Source: Actinomortierella ambigua (taxonomy: Eukaryota > Mortierellomycota > Mortierellomycetes > Mortierellales > Mortierellaceae). Taken from it: DNA of 64,000 nt. The DNA is taken from contig JAAAJB010000056.1 in assembly GCA_016098155.1 (NCBI GenBank), positions 1 to 64,000 of the forward strand. The letters run 5' to 3'. Shown one piece after another: positions 20,819 through 35,558 of the stretch. Numbering within the stretch: position 1 is the stretch's first letter; each line of letters opens with the position of its first letter. The translations under genes and the position numbers were made by a program. Under the pieces are notes generated by a model. It did not search any database. It was given only the letters and a program-made list of their open reading frames with translations, and had not been told where the DNA came from.

Positions 20819-23800
20819 ATGGCAGCACTGGCTAGCAGCAAGTCTGTAGACACCACCATCGCTTTGCATGAGGAAAAAGCCCAACCAGGCGACAGCGGAG
20901 CGGACCAAAACGCTCCGAATGCCGAGGCGGCATCTGAGGGCTCTGAGCATCAGGCAGCCTCTGTTGTGCTGGCGATCCCCAAGAGTGGTGATCATCTCTA
21001 CCAACGGCGATCTATGACTCTGGACAGGAATGCAGACAGAGGCCCCACAGAAGTCGCAATGGTCAATGGCAAGCCTCGTCGCTCCATTCCCAGCGAATTG
21101 CATCTTTCTTCCCAGACAGGCCAGGCCTCCACCGCCCATGTAGACGGACATATTCCACTTCCACTAGCCAGTCCAGTGACTATCACTGCCGCCTCGCTCA
21201 CAGCACTGAGTCTGTCGAGCCATTCAGAGCCACCATCGCCCAGGACACCTACAGCAGGCGGGTTTGGCAGCACTGCTTCTTCGTCTTCGCCCTTTTCGAC
21301 GTCGACTTCTCGACCGTTGTCGTTAATCTCATCTGTGTCGGTGTCGACGTTGTCGGTGCCTCGGAACAACTTTCAACTGCCATCATCATCATCATCATCG
21401 ACATCGACAACAGCACTGGGCTTTTCAGCAGCAGCAGCAGCAGCAGCAACGATCGCCTCTTCCTCTTCCTCTTCCTCGTCCACGTTTTCGCCTTCTTCGT
21501 CGTCTTCTTCGTCCTCCAAGGGAGCTGTTGTCCCTTCAGCAACGGATACCCTGCCAACAGCTGCAAGCACAGACGAGCAAAAGTCAGTCACATCGCCACG
21601 CGAGCAAAACAGTCCACGACCTTATTCATCCATGTCCCCTCCCGAGGCTCTCTTGTCCCACCACACCTACCAACAACAACCCCACCCTTCACAAAAGACT
21701 GCAGCAGGCACGCGTCCTTCTCGCCGCCAGACCATCCAGTCAGATTACCGTCAATTGCATGGTCATGCTGCAGCGAGTGCAGCTGGTAAAATTGGTGGTG
21801 CTGGGAGTGGTGTTCGAAGGGCTCGTGGCCATGCACGTCAGGCCGGCCCTGAGGCTGGTCTCGGAGGAGGGGGAGGACGAAGCACTGGTGCCCTCTCCGA
21901 CTCTGAGACACTGGGGGCTACATGTGCTGCTGGGGAGGGCAGTGGCTCGGACCTAAGAATCGGTTCAGAGGTACAGCAGGATCACACTAGTGGCACCACC
22001 ACCACCACCACCACCACCAGCAGCAGCAGCCATCACAGCAACATCAACACCAACACCAACAATACTACTACGACCAAGACGGGTACGTCTGCCCAACTTC
22101 GCGTTAATCTTTACAGTCTTGTCACTCGCGGTTACCTGCCTGCTAATATCACAGTGGCGTTCCGTGAACACTGCGCCACAATCACTCCCCACGGCACTCT
22201 GGTACCGATTGTCCCTCCTCATATCCAACACCACCTCCAGGACGAGGAAAACAAAGAAGGGGCTGCTGCTTCCGGATCAGTCACTTTATACCCATGGTTG
22301 CAGCAAGAATACGAGACTCCGAGTGCATGGGCGACAGCCATGGTGAAGGGTGCACGGACAGGCAAGGTAGCCGTCAATGGCTGGTCGGCCATCAAGGTTC
22401 CGCTCCACCAGGACCCCAGCCTGGTCAAGATGTATGGGGGCCAAGGTATCCACGAGGTCTCACTCGATGTGCTGCGAAAGAAGTTCCTTGCCGATCTAGC
22501 TGGAAGTGTCGGCGAAGAGATAGGTGAACAGACTGGTGCTACAGCATCAGGGTCAGCAGCATCACCGACGTCTTCTTCCAAGTCAGCCTCTGGGTCACTC
22601 TCCAAGGCCAGTGCACGGCAGATTGCCAAGGAGCTGGCGATAGATGGTAGGAAACGCAAGCGACAGATTGGAAAGGGAGGAGGAGCAGGTAGTAGCGGGG
22701 CAGCGGATGCAAGTGGTCTCTGGATTTTGACAAGCAAGCTGGACACATTGGCAGGACAACGTCAGAGCCAAAGCCATCATCATCAGCCACATCAGCAACA
22801 TCAGGGCCAACATCAGGGCCAACATCAGAATCATCCACGGGGTCAGGGAGCGCGAGTTCGTGGGGGCGGTTCACGACGACCAATTAAGCGTTCGATGCCA
22901 GACTATGTATTGCAAGGCGAGGACTCGGTGGAGGATCGGCAATCGCGGCTTGAGGCTGCCGGTACTTTGTTTGCTATGCAGGACCACTACGTGTCCCATC
23001 GAGGAGGTGAAGCAGGATACAGCCTCAAAGGCCATTCAGCTCATCGATCATCCGATAAGGCAGGAGGTCTTGGATCGCGGACCATGTCCCATCGTCGCAT
23101 CGAACTACAGTCTGTCACAAAGTACCTGCAAGCTCGCGAAGCCAGGAGAGCAGTCTCGGCGCATCCGATCATATCGGTTCGTCGAGTAACACCGTTGACG
23201 ATTGCACAACGGCGTTCTCGAGATATTTGTCTTGTCTGCAAGAAGACATGCCAGCCTTCCATCAGCACCGAGGCACCAACAGACACAGGCGCCACGAGTG
23301 GCGCTGATTCGGCATCGATGGATATCTGCAAGTCAGAAACACCACCACTGGCCTCTGCGAATGACATCAAGCTATGTACCAAATGTAACAGCCCTGCCCA
23401 CGAGGAGTGCATCACGACTTTACCCGCACTCTGCGATCAGGAGAACTGGGTATGTCCTCGGTGTATTCACTGTACAGCGTGCGAGCGTGGCTTACTAGAG
23501 CGACCTCCCAACAAAGCCAGCCACTGCGACCTAAAGATGACGATCCTAAACTGCAGTGAATGTCGGGAGGGCGTCCATCTTGAGTGCCAGCTGGAACTGG
23601 AACCGTCACTCAAGGCCTTTGTGACTGCAGGATCGACCTGTGAAACTCTTCCCGAGGACTTTGATTGGAAGTGCATGGCGTGTCGGGCATGTGTCGAGTG
23701 TGGCTATTCGTGCAAGCATGGGGCGCCATCTACAGGATTCAAGCTGGAGCAGCAACAGGAAGGAACGCCGAGTTCACCAGAGCCTGTCCAACAGGTAGAC

Positions 23801-26245
23801 GGCACTATGGAGGACACAGAAATGGCAGAAGTCGATTCCGTGGATGACAAGGAGGGATCTAGAGGAAGAGGAAGAGGCCCAAAACAGGTCCAGGTAGACG
23901 GATGGACGAATGCGTACACAATCTGTCCAGGATGTACCCGACTCTATGAGATGGGCAACATTTGTCCGCTCTGCTGTCGACTGTACCCCGAGGATGACTA
24001 TGATACCCCGATGGTCTTTTGTGACGGCTGTTCATTTTGGGTGCACGTTGCATGCGATTCAGGACTTGCAGGCAACGATTACGAGGAGCTGGGTAAAGAT
24101 TCGAAGCAATATTTCTGTCCTTCGTGCAACCCAACACCCATGCCGTCACCGGCACTCTCGACATCATCGTCATCCTCGTCATCGGCGTACCAGCACCCCG
24201 GCAACAGCAGCAGCAGCGGTGGAGGCGGACGCTATGGCGGCGGCCCCCCTTCATCGGGCAACCACCCTCAGCTGCCTTCCAGGATACCTCAGGATTGGAA
24301 CCGACCTTCCAGGTATGGCGTGCAGCAGGCAGCCAACAAACGGGACGATATTTTCGATCTCATCATGGCGGCCAAGGAGATTTCCGATTCGGAATCGCGA
24401 GCTCAGTCGCCGTCTCTGATGGAGGTTGATGGTTCTGAAGCGGCAGCCGCGGTAGCTGCTGCTGCGGCGGCTGGGACGGATTCTCTAGCAGAGGTGCAAG
24501 CAGCCGAGGCGTTGTTGACCATCTTTAGTGGGTCCAACACTCCGGTATGCTCGACGCCGTATGCATCCTATCCACCCTCGCCTTATGAGCCGCATTTTAA
24601 CCCGTTCGGGTCAAGACCATCAGGATACCCTACTCTGCTGGAGAGCCCTGCGCCACCGTCGTCGTCGTCGTCGTCGTCATCGCCGTACCACCAGGATGTC
24701 TCGAGCGGGCCAATGTCAGGCTTCAAGTGTGGAGATTGTACGGAGGGCATGGCTTGCAGCCACTACCACCCATATCGCCAGCAACAACAGCAANNNNNNN
24801 NNNACGACAGTCACAGCAACAGCAACAGCAACAACAGCAGCAAGTGTTTGCTTCACCTCGATCATCGTACAGCAACCATGGGAGCGATGATTATTTCAGT
24901 GGACAGCATCGACCTTCGAAACGCATCTCCTATCAGCATATTGGACAGGAGCTGAACCATGGTACGTTGCTCGAGACTCCTTCTTCGGCCACGTCGTCAT
25001 CATCGCCGTCTATCCAGTATTACCCGCATGCAGGTGTGAAGCGGGAGGATGCCGAATATGAGCATTCTCAACATCACACCCACCCACATCACAACCAACA
25101 CCAACACCATCACAACCATAACCACAACCTCAGCCAGCATCATCATCACCACCACACCCACCCACAACACCAACATGGATACTCGGCAGGCTACCATCAT
25201 ACTGGTCACCACCAGCAGCACCCACAGCAACCACAGCACCCACAGCACCATGGGTATGTATCGAGCTCGAGCCGGGTGGGTTCATCCGCTGCGACCACGC
25301 CCACAACGGCTTATAGCACCACAACGCCGGTGGGAGGATCATTTCAGTCCATGGCCAACATGTACCGACCTATCCAGCCCAATGGTAGTCCTAGTGGGGT
25401 CACGAGCCTTGACTTGGAGTCGCAGAGTAGCCGAATAGAAGCACCTGCTAAGAAGGGTATTCGAGGAGGAGGAAGCGTTCCCGAGGAACAACAGCCAAGG
25501 ACCGAGACAGGGACGGCGACCAAAGGCATAGGACTTGAGGAGAAGAGCGACATGTGTTGTGCCCTTTGCCGGACAAAGCGGACACCGGGAGCTTTGGGTG
25601 GGTCGTGGATCACGGTGGAGCAAGCAATGGCCACGCAGCCACAGGACAAGGACAAAGTCATGGGTGGAGACGAGGAGGTTGAAGGATCCCAAGACCGCTT
25701 ACCATGGAGAGTTCATCGTGAGTGTGCGTTGTGGGCGACCGGTGTTACCCATGAAAAGGACAGTGACCGTTATGATCATGCAGCATCGGTGATCAAGCTC
25801 AGCCAAGCAGCGGTAAGAGACTTGAATTTTTATTGTGATGTTTTCCTCAAACCCATTGTTCATAGGACTCTTTTTTTTTTATGCTTCGGTTTGGTCTGAC
25901 TGTCCTTCTTCTTTTCCATCGCTTTTCGCTTTGATGTTTGAAAAATAGACTTGCAGCTCGTGCGGCCAGGCAGGGGCCTCGATCCGCTGCAAGGCGTCGA
26001 CGACTTCACACAAGGGAGGTCGATCGTATGCGTGCGCGGCCATTTTCCACTATCCATGTGTGGTACGGACGGCGACGCTGGTGAATAGCGTGTCGACGCA
26101 TGCGGTGGTGGTTGACGAGCAGGAGCGATCGATTTTGTGCCGCATGCATTACCGCGAGGTATCGACTTTGAATGACCTGCGCGCGGCCGCGGCTGCTCTT
26201 GGGTCCTCCACGACGGGGGGTGTCGAGCACAATCGTTTGAAGTGA
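20819..26245 (+). CDS. RAMA, PHD and extended-PHD chromatin protein (interrupted by assembly gap)
   Basis: Likely nuclear histone reader. Exons 20819-25812 (with ten N at 24794-24803) and 25949-26245, about 1760 aa. Residues about 430-545 fit a RAMA module (VTRGYLPANITVAF, then TPHGTLVP, ETPSAWATAMV, AVNGWSAIKV). A run of Cys/His fingers follows: DICLVCKK..LCTKCNSPAHEECI..WVCPRC (about 800-885), HCTACERG..LNCSECREGVHLEC..WKCMAC (about 890-970) and ICPLCCRLYPEDDYDTPMVFCDGC..WVHVAC..FCPSC (about 1050-1105). The C-terminus is an extended PHD (CCALCRTKRTPGALGG, HRECALWATGV, then CSSCG, FHYPCV, LCRMH), related to those in animal KMT2-type proteins. No SET domain is visible. The frame before the gap differs by one from the frame after it, which I attribute to the arbitrary gap length in a CAG/CAA tract. 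ATG 20819 is the first ATG of the frame. Confidence 0.85.
24794..24803. other. Assembly gap (10 N) in a coding Gln tract
   Basis: Ten N sit inside a CAA/CAG run. The reading frame before the gap (through HPYRQQQQQ) soon meets unlike sequence and a stop, while the frame one register off continues as a Q-run and then the rest of the PHD protein. The true gap length is therefore not 10 nt, and its difference from 10 shifts the frame by one. Confidence 0.95.
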
Positions 26246-26679
26246 GGTGGGAGGGGGTCGTCTCCTATTTCCCTTTCCTATGCCTTTCACCTCCCCGCCC
26301 CACCTCCCATCCTAGAAACCCCACTCCTTACAAAGTTATCATTCACCAAATTCACTTACCATCACTGCTAGCACTTTATTTGCGTACTATATACCCTTTT
26401 TTGAATGAACCTGCAACAAGCACTTCCGCTGTTTAGTGTGGTGTAATAGTTTGGTTCGCGCTTTGGCCTCAAGGATTTGTCATCAGACCAACATCACCGA
26501 TGCATCATATTAACTCCTCGCCATAACTAGCCACGAATTTTGATAAAATCATTGCGCTTGAAATCACAATTCCTTTTTTTCCAACTGCCCTCAAGTTCAC
26601 ATAAACATCCACCACCTTTTATTTTTTTTCCATAACACAATTTCACTAGGCCTACAAGACGCACGATCGTTGGACCATC
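26246..26679. other. Intergenic, PHD gene 3' flank
   Basis: AT-rich compared with the genes. It holds the PHD 3' UTR and the left flank of the transposase relic. I looked for terminal inverted repeats of the Tc1-like element here and in 27345-27640 and saw none. Confidence 0.5.
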
Positions 26680-27478
26680 ATGCCACGGTTTACTAGCCAG
26701 CAAAAGCACCGTGCCTTATCCCTTCTTGCTGAGGGCAACTCTATCGAGAACGTCCGGAAGCAGGTCAGAATGTCTCATACAACGGTGCACAGGATCAGGG
26801 CGACAAGCAAGGAAAACATCCCACCATGCAAGCCAGGCCCACCAGCAGCAGCCTCGGAGAGAACGAAGAAGCTGTTGGCGCGCAAGTTTGCTACTGGCCA
26901 ATTCACCAGACTCGAGCAGGGTCAGCAGCTCATCCATGACGTGGAGGGCAAGGACGTCGGCAAAGCCTGCATTAAGAAGTACCTCAGACAACAAGGCGTC
27001 AAGGCGTACGTCAAACAGAAGAAAAGCCCTGAGCTTAAGAGATAAAAAAAATACCATCGCACCCTCAAAGAATGCGAATTTGCTCTGTCTCCACAACGAG
27101 TGAACAGTAGAGCAGTAGGCAGTAGGGGGTTTGTCTTCTCTGTATGAGTGCCATTTCGGTCGGACGGGAGAGGGTGGGAGGGCGGTCCTATGGTCGCCAG
27201 CACTGCCAAAAGAAGCCAACTCGCAAGCGTCTAGAGTCTCATCACATGACGAGAATCCATGGCCCAGTCAATGTGTGGGGCTGTGTCACCTATCAAGGTC
27301 CGATGAGGCTCGTTGTCTTCGATGGCGCTATGACCACTGAACGGTAGATGGCCGTGCTAGGTGACGAGGCCAGAGATAGAGAGAGCACAGTAGCAGGTGC
27401 GATCGAAGACTCTTGTTGTCGCCTTCCTTTTGGACTCTTATCGGGTACGATCATTGATATACCCATGAAAGAGCCCTG
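26680..27478 (+). pseudogene. Tc1/mariner-type transposase relic
   Basis: 26680-27045 keeps an open 121-codon N-terminal part with helix-turn-helix features (FTSQQKHRALSLLAEGNSIENVRKQ, MSHTTVHRI), as in Tc1-type DNA-binding regions. The frame then breaks. Around 27135-27165 the remains of the catalytic segment (family form FSDE.HF) read FS then ECHFGR in two frames, so a small frameshift lies at the first catalytic Asp. A third piece reads HGPVNVWGCVTYQGPMRLVVFDGAM (27255-27335) and is followed by an in-frame TAG before MAVLGDEARD. No terminal repeats were found. It is a dead copy. The N-terminal frame being open is probably chance, although co-option of a DNA-binding fragment cannot be excluded. 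Confidence 0.8.
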
Positions 27479-27643
27479 AATCTGTTCAACGTTGGACGCA
27501 CAAGTGTCGGGTCACTATATTTTTTTCTTTGTTTAGTAGCATCGAATGGACGACTCATGCGATATCTCAACAATCCTCTAATCATTTTTTTTAAAAGAAG
27601 ACATATATAATACCATGGTTTAATGTGTTACATTTTCATAAAT

Positions 27644-30281
<2,638 letters not shown>

Positions 30282-30422
30282 TGGGATGTAGGTGTTGGGG
30301 CGACAGAGGGTGAGTTTCAACGAGATTCGCCATTCTTGTTTCGTCCCTTTTTTTGCCCCTTCAGATGCACCAACTGAAAGAAAAAAAATAAAAAGTCACG
30401 CTATCTTCAAAGCGAATTTATT

Positions 30423-31832
30423 TTAGAAGGAAGAAAATGGATCAAGCCTGTCTCTTTGGAGCCCACGGCCGTTGTAGTTGGTCAACACCTCTACTTGAGA
30501 TGTGTACGACAGGGCAATCTCTTCTTCCTGCACAACAAAGTCCACGAACCAAAGCTTCTCTAGTTGGCGAAGTCGCTCCATAAACAACAGCTCTGCCACT
30601 GCAGGCTCAAATTGTCGCTTAGGACGAATCTGAATCATGGCCAGGGCGTCATCCAGTATGGGTGGGGTGGAAGTGAAATTGCCCCGGAAAAGGCCAATCG
30701 GTACCGACAGCACCTCGAGGCTCCTGCATACCCACGGCCCGTACAGGAACGCGCGCACATCTGCGTGCGTGTCGTCGTGGACGCCTTGCCCGGATCCAAA
30801 TACCTTGAGCCTTGGGCACCTGTACATGACCTGCGCCAACTCTGGACAGCCATGCATGCCCGGAAGAAGCAGTGTCTCGAGGGTTGGACCGTGTCTTTGG
30901 AGAATCGCTGAAAGACATAGGATGCTAGAAGTACGGACCTTGAGCATTCGGAGCTGCCCATCTGGAATGGCATTGATCAGGTTAATGTAGTCGTCCTCCT
31001 TGTCGAGTGAGAGGTTGACGAGGTGCCTCAATCGACCTTCCTGGAACAGTCGGATCAAGCTGCTGCGACATGCACCGATCGAGTCCTGGAAAGAGAGAGT
31101 CTCGAGATGTCGAGTGCACGCGATTAGGTGGTTTAGCGCTGGACGGCCGTCAAGTCGCGCCAGATCGAGGTGTTGGAGCACACACGTCGTTGATGCCATC
31201 TCTGTCGTCGTCCTTGTCGTCGCCGTTGTACTCCCTTCCGTTTGTACATGCTCATCGCTCGGCTTGTCTAGCTCGTCTGTCAGATGAACACCAAAGAGCT
31301 TGAGGAGCCTTGGGGACGCTTGCAAGATTCGGGTCAGGTACGATATGGAGAACGGACTCGATAGCCTGAGCTCACGCAATTGGCTATGGCTCTTTAGAAT
31401 CGCTAGTACGTGTGGGTCATTCACGATTCGATCGAGACCAGAAGGAAGACCGAGTTTTCGCAATCCCGAATTGGACCTGATCAACCGGTTCCATCGCTGG
31501 AGGTCGTCTCTGTGATAGACGTCAAAGCGGATCGTCAGCAAAGATTTACAGCGCTCCAGCCATGTGTCCGGAAGCGAGTGTAAGACGCCAATGCCGCCAG
31601 TGACATGAAAGTGTCGGATCCAGTGAGCGTTGTTTTGTATGCTGTCTTTCAGCGCGATTTGTCTCGTCGTGTCGTCGGCATCCATATGGGACGGTGTACT
31701 GAATGTGTGCCAGACGAGCGGCTGGAAATACCAATACCAGGACCGGCACACAAGAGCGCACGTCTTTACGTCCTCGAAACCGAGGTAGTTGGCAACATAC
31801 AATCGTAGCTCGGCAATGTCGAGAGGATTCAT
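30423..31832 (-). CDS. F-box and leucine-rich-repeat-like protein
   Basis: Single-exon frame of 469 codons. The N-terminus (IAELRLYVANYLGFEDVKTCALVCRSW) is an F-box, the Skp1-binding module of SCF ubiquitin ligases. The remainder shows irregular Leu-rich repeats (for example LRKLGLPSGL, LRELRLSSPF, LEVLSVPIGL). This is the layout of the large lineage-expanded F-box families of early-diverging filamentous fungi. The substrate is unknown. It lies head-to-tail with Chk1, ending 141 bp from the Chk1 start. The start ATG at 31832 is the first in the frame and fits the F-box position. Confidence 0.88.
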   Translation of the reverse strand: MNPLDIAELRLYVANYLGFEDVKTCALVCRSWYWYFQPLVWHTFSTPSHMDADDTTRQIALKDSIQNNAHWIRHFHVTGGIGVLHSLPDTWLERCKSLLTIRFDVYHRDDLQRWNRLIRSNSGLRKLGLPSGLDRIVNDPHVLAILKSHSQLRELRLSSPFSISYLTRILQASPRLLKLFGVHLTDELDKPSDEHVQTEGSTTATTRTTTEMASTTCVLQHLDLARLDGRPALNHLIACTRHLETLSFQDSIGACRSSLIRLFQEGRLRHLVNLSLDKEDDYINLINAIPDGQLRMLKVRTSSILCLSAILQRHGPTLETLLLPGMHGCPELAQVMYRCPRLKVFGSGQGVHDDTHADVRAFLYGPWVCRSLEVLSVPIGLFRGNFTSTPPILDDALAMIQIRPKRQFEPAVAELLFMERLRQLEKLWFVDFVVQEEEIALSYTSQVEVLTNYNGRGLQRDRLDPFSSF

Positions 31833-32403
31833 TTCAGAATAGGAGGACGGGGGGAAAGTGAGGCGTGCGCAGGTATGAAAGTAGGAAGAAGATGCAATGG
31901 CGAGAAGGTGAGAGGAGGGTAGACAAGTGCACAGGAGAGTCTTTTATTCCTACAACCAACAACATGAGGTGCAAACATGGTAGCCTCTTTGATCTCCGAC
32001 GATATTTGATTCAATGCCAAAACACGTACCATCCAACTATCCACAATGTGGATTGGACTGAAAGAGTCTACAGGCAAAATTAGGTAGATCACGTGCAGAA
32101 CTTTTTTTTTTTTGACTTTCTCACATTTTTTTTTTTTTTTTTTTTTTTTGGGCGCACTTCTCCACACTCTCTTCTTTCACTGCATCGTCGGAAACAACCC
32201 TCTTTGCCTTTTGCTTCCTCTCACTCCCACTCATTCTCTCACATAAACACAAACACACTCTCTTTCTCTCTCTAGCATACACACACTCACTCTCTCATAC
32301 GCTCTCGCTGTTCTTCTGCTACTTCCAAAAGTACAAAGGCAGCAGCCACCTGTCTCCGTCCCACGTACTCGACTTGTATGACGACTGAACTCTGTCAACA
32401 ACC
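31833..32403. promoter_or_regulatory. Divergent intergenic region (F-box left, orphan right)
   Basis: No gene. It holds two long poly-T runs (about 32101-32112 and 32127-32150) followed by a CT-rich, CACA-containing leader (32160-32330) typical of the + strand gene starts in this window. This is probably a shared divergent promoter. Confidence 0.55.
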
Positions 32404-35207
32404 ATGGAAACTATCTACGGCATTCAGGCAAGCCTCTGCTTTCACTCACTCTCGCTCTATCCACCTCATCAACTATGGAGGCAATGGACAGGATGCACTC
32501 AGAACGGTCCAAAAAGGGGGGAGGGGGGACAGAAAGAGAGAGAGGAAGAGAGAGGAAGGGCTTGGAGACTGCTGCCATGTGTCTACCTTTGGCATGCTCT
32601 CATTCTTTCCCAACTCCAACACGAGACAGTCCAGAGCACCGTGTCACTCTTTGGAGTGAGCATCCCGATCGGTCACTCTGGTTTTTGTTGGCCATGGGAG
32701 GAATTGGCAGCAATATCGGGTGTAGTGTGCTTCCTCATCTCCTCTCTCTATCGTCGTTTTGAATGACCGGTGTCAGTGAAAGGTCTCCCCACCCCTCCCT
32801 CCTTCCTTCCCGCCCCTAACCATTGCGTTGCCTCCTCTTTCCTCCCCCCCCCCCTTCTTCACCCATCCCTTCTCCCCCGGAATGTTTGCAACCACTCATT
32901 ACCTAAACAAACACGTCAACCCTTTCCCTCTCTTTTCAGGCCGATACCGATACACTTCGTGAGGAGCACCAAAGGAAACTGCAACGTCTTCGAGACGTCC
33001 AGTCCGAACCATCCAAGGCAGGGACGATCACAACGACAAGGATAGCAAGTTCAAGTTTACAAGACCACCATGACACCACCACCCCCACTACCTCCACTAC
33101 CCCTGCCACGGCGTCAGCATCGGGAGGGTTCCGACCAGGATTAATGGCCCGTTCCACCTCCACGTCAGCGTTGGCCTCGACCGTGGTGTCGACCAGCAAG
33201 ACCTCACACCCAGACGGAGCCCAGAAACATCCACCACTACCGACCACCTCCACCAAACTGAGCACGGGCCGTGTGAACAAAAGCCTGGCGAATTCGCCGA
33301 CGCTTCGACCCACAACAGTACCACAGGGAGGAGGCGGTGCTGGCGGCGTCGGATTGGATCATGCTTTTGCACTGGCGTCGTTGGACACATCGACGGCTGC
33401 TTCCACCGCCAACGCCACCCCTGTCGACTCGCCCGCCATACGCCCTCTGTTGGCGGCGGCCGCGGCTGCTGGAGGCCATGGACACACTGCTCACCATCCC
33501 CACCACCCTTCCTCCTCCTCCTCTACTACTACTGCCGCCACCACCAACTTGCTGAACGCCACAGCAGCAGCCCACTCGCCAGCCTTGCTGGGCAAGCATC
33601 TGTATGACGTTGAGCATCGTCTACCGGGGTCAGTGCCTTGGCTATCACTCCCTGGTGCCCTCGGCACCCCGACGTCCTCGACCGGGGCTGGTCCCCCAAC
33701 GCCCATCATCATCACGACCACGTCCGAGTCTGCAGGGCCCTCTGGAGCAGGGGGCGCAGGTGCTGCTAATACAGGAGCAAGTACAGGCGTATCAGGAAAG
33801 GCGTTCAGCAATAACAGCAACAGCAACAGTAGCAATAGCAGCATCGGACCAGGTATGGGCGCCGGCGGAAGGCGACGATCCGACGGCCACCTATCTTCCG
33901 TCATGGGCGGCTTTGCCAGCAGTCCCAACCAGCCAGCACCCAATCAAAGTGCGCAGCAGCGCCCGGACCACTATCACCACCACTTTCACCAACAGCATCC
34001 CGTGCCGCCAACACCGACGCCGACGCCGACGCCACGCCACCACCACCACGCCAACCTTGCTCCTCCCGCCTCATCGACTGCCTCAACAGGTCTTTTGGCG
34101 ACCGCTCATGCCGGGGCCGTAGCGGCAGCCGCTGCAGCCGCTGCGGCTGCATCAGGACGTCCATCGACGGCGATGACAAAGAAATCGACACCGCTTTCTC
34201 AGCACCATCACTTGCTGCACCACCAGGATCTTGCCATCCTAAGCCCTAGCGGCGGGCTCCCTATTGTTGGTGGTGGTGGTGTTGGCAGCGGCAGCAGCAG
34301 CAGCAGCGGAGCCATAGTGGCCTCGCGGACAGGGTCGCCGATGACCACGGCATTTACCGAAGGGGTCAGCTTCCCGCCCTTCCTACGAGCGCCACGGTCC
34401 AGCACCACCGGTGCCCTGCATACGATGGAGCGGTCGTTCTCGAATCCCGGGCACAGCGGAGGGCGGGGCTTTGGCGGTGTTGGTATGGGTGTTGGCATTG
34501 GAGGAGGAAGTGCAAGTAGTGGAGTGGTGAGTGGTACTGGTGCTGGCAGCAGCGGAGGTCAGATCCACACGGCCCCCGTCTCGCCGTTCCTGCTCCCAAA
34601 GGGATCGTCTCCGAGCGATATCCCGCACTTTGACCGCGCATCCCACTCGTTCACGTCTTCGACCTCCTCCTCCTCCTCGTCCTCGTCGTCGAGCCCTCAC
34701 CTCCACCACCATCACCTACCGCTCCACCATGGGTCCAGCAAACTCGCCGCTGGCGCCACCAGTGGTACTAGTAGTAGTAGTAGTAGTGGTCTAGGAGCCA
34801 CTACCACTACTACTACCACCACCAATGCGGACGGCGGAACTCACCTAGGAACTACCAGCTCCAGCGGCGCTTCCACAGCCACCGCGGCCGCCGTTGCAGC
34901 TGCAGCCACAGCCGGCCAGAGACCGTCGGCATTCTTCAGGACCGGGACGCCGTTGACGAGTCTGTCGCTGCCGCACTTGACATCGCCTCCAAAGCCCCAT
35001 CCCTCCTTTGCCTCGGCCACGCCTTCGCCTTCGCATGCCGGGTCGTCCTTCAACCCGTATTTTGACTTGCACCACCTAGGCTCGGCCGCGATGGGTAGTA
35101 CTGGTAGTGGTAGTAGTGGTAGTGGTACCGGTGGTGGTGGTGGCGTCCACGCCGATGCATCATCACACGTACACCCGCATCCTGCTTCTGGGGCCTCCAA
35201 AGCTTGA
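32404..35207 (+). CDS. Low-complexity orphan protein (Ser/Thr/Ala/Gly/His-rich)
   Basis: No family recognised. The main exon 32940-35207 follows a strong acceptor (CTCTTTTCAG) and opens ADTDTLREEHQRKLQRLRDV, a short charged helix. It continues with poly-Ser, poly-Thr, poly-Ala, poly-Gly and His-rich stretches and a few conserved-looking segments (GKHLYDVEHRLPGSVPWLSLPG, near residue 160; FPPFLRAPRSSTTGALHTMERS). My first-exon model is 32404-32427 (METIYGIQ) joined through an intron with a GC donor (CAG|GCAAGC) ending at 32939; phase is zero and the total is 763 aa. If that is wrong the start could be another upstream exon or the in-frame ATG at 33144. The protein is predicted mostly disordered and may be regulatory. 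Confidence 0.6.
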
Positions 35208-35558
35208 GAAAAAAAAAGAGGGTTATGAAGAGGGAGGGGGGGACCCCAACACAAAAAAAAACAACTTTTCTCGCTTCGCCCCTTCCTCTCTCCTCCTGAC
35301 CACATGTATAGTTCCCCTACTCCCATTTCTCCTTGTTCAATATATGTTTTTATACGTATGTATATTTGCGTTGTCAAAACACCTGATATACACGCGTTTG
35401 TTTTTTGGTTTGGGTAGGGTTTAGGTTTGGGTGTGTAAGCCAAAGACAAAAGAGCGAGAGAGTGAGAGTGTATTTTTTTTTTAATTTTTATTTTTGGGGG
35501 ATCAAGGAATTCTCAAGGAATGTGAGCCAGCGCCTCCCCCCCTCCCTCCCTTCCTCCC
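35208..35558. other. Tail-to-tail intergenic region
   Basis: No gene. It should hold the 3' UTRs of the orphan (+) and the RhoGAP gene (-). AT-rich segments near 35340-35410 and 35470-35500 are plausible polyadenylation regions. Confidence 0.5.
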
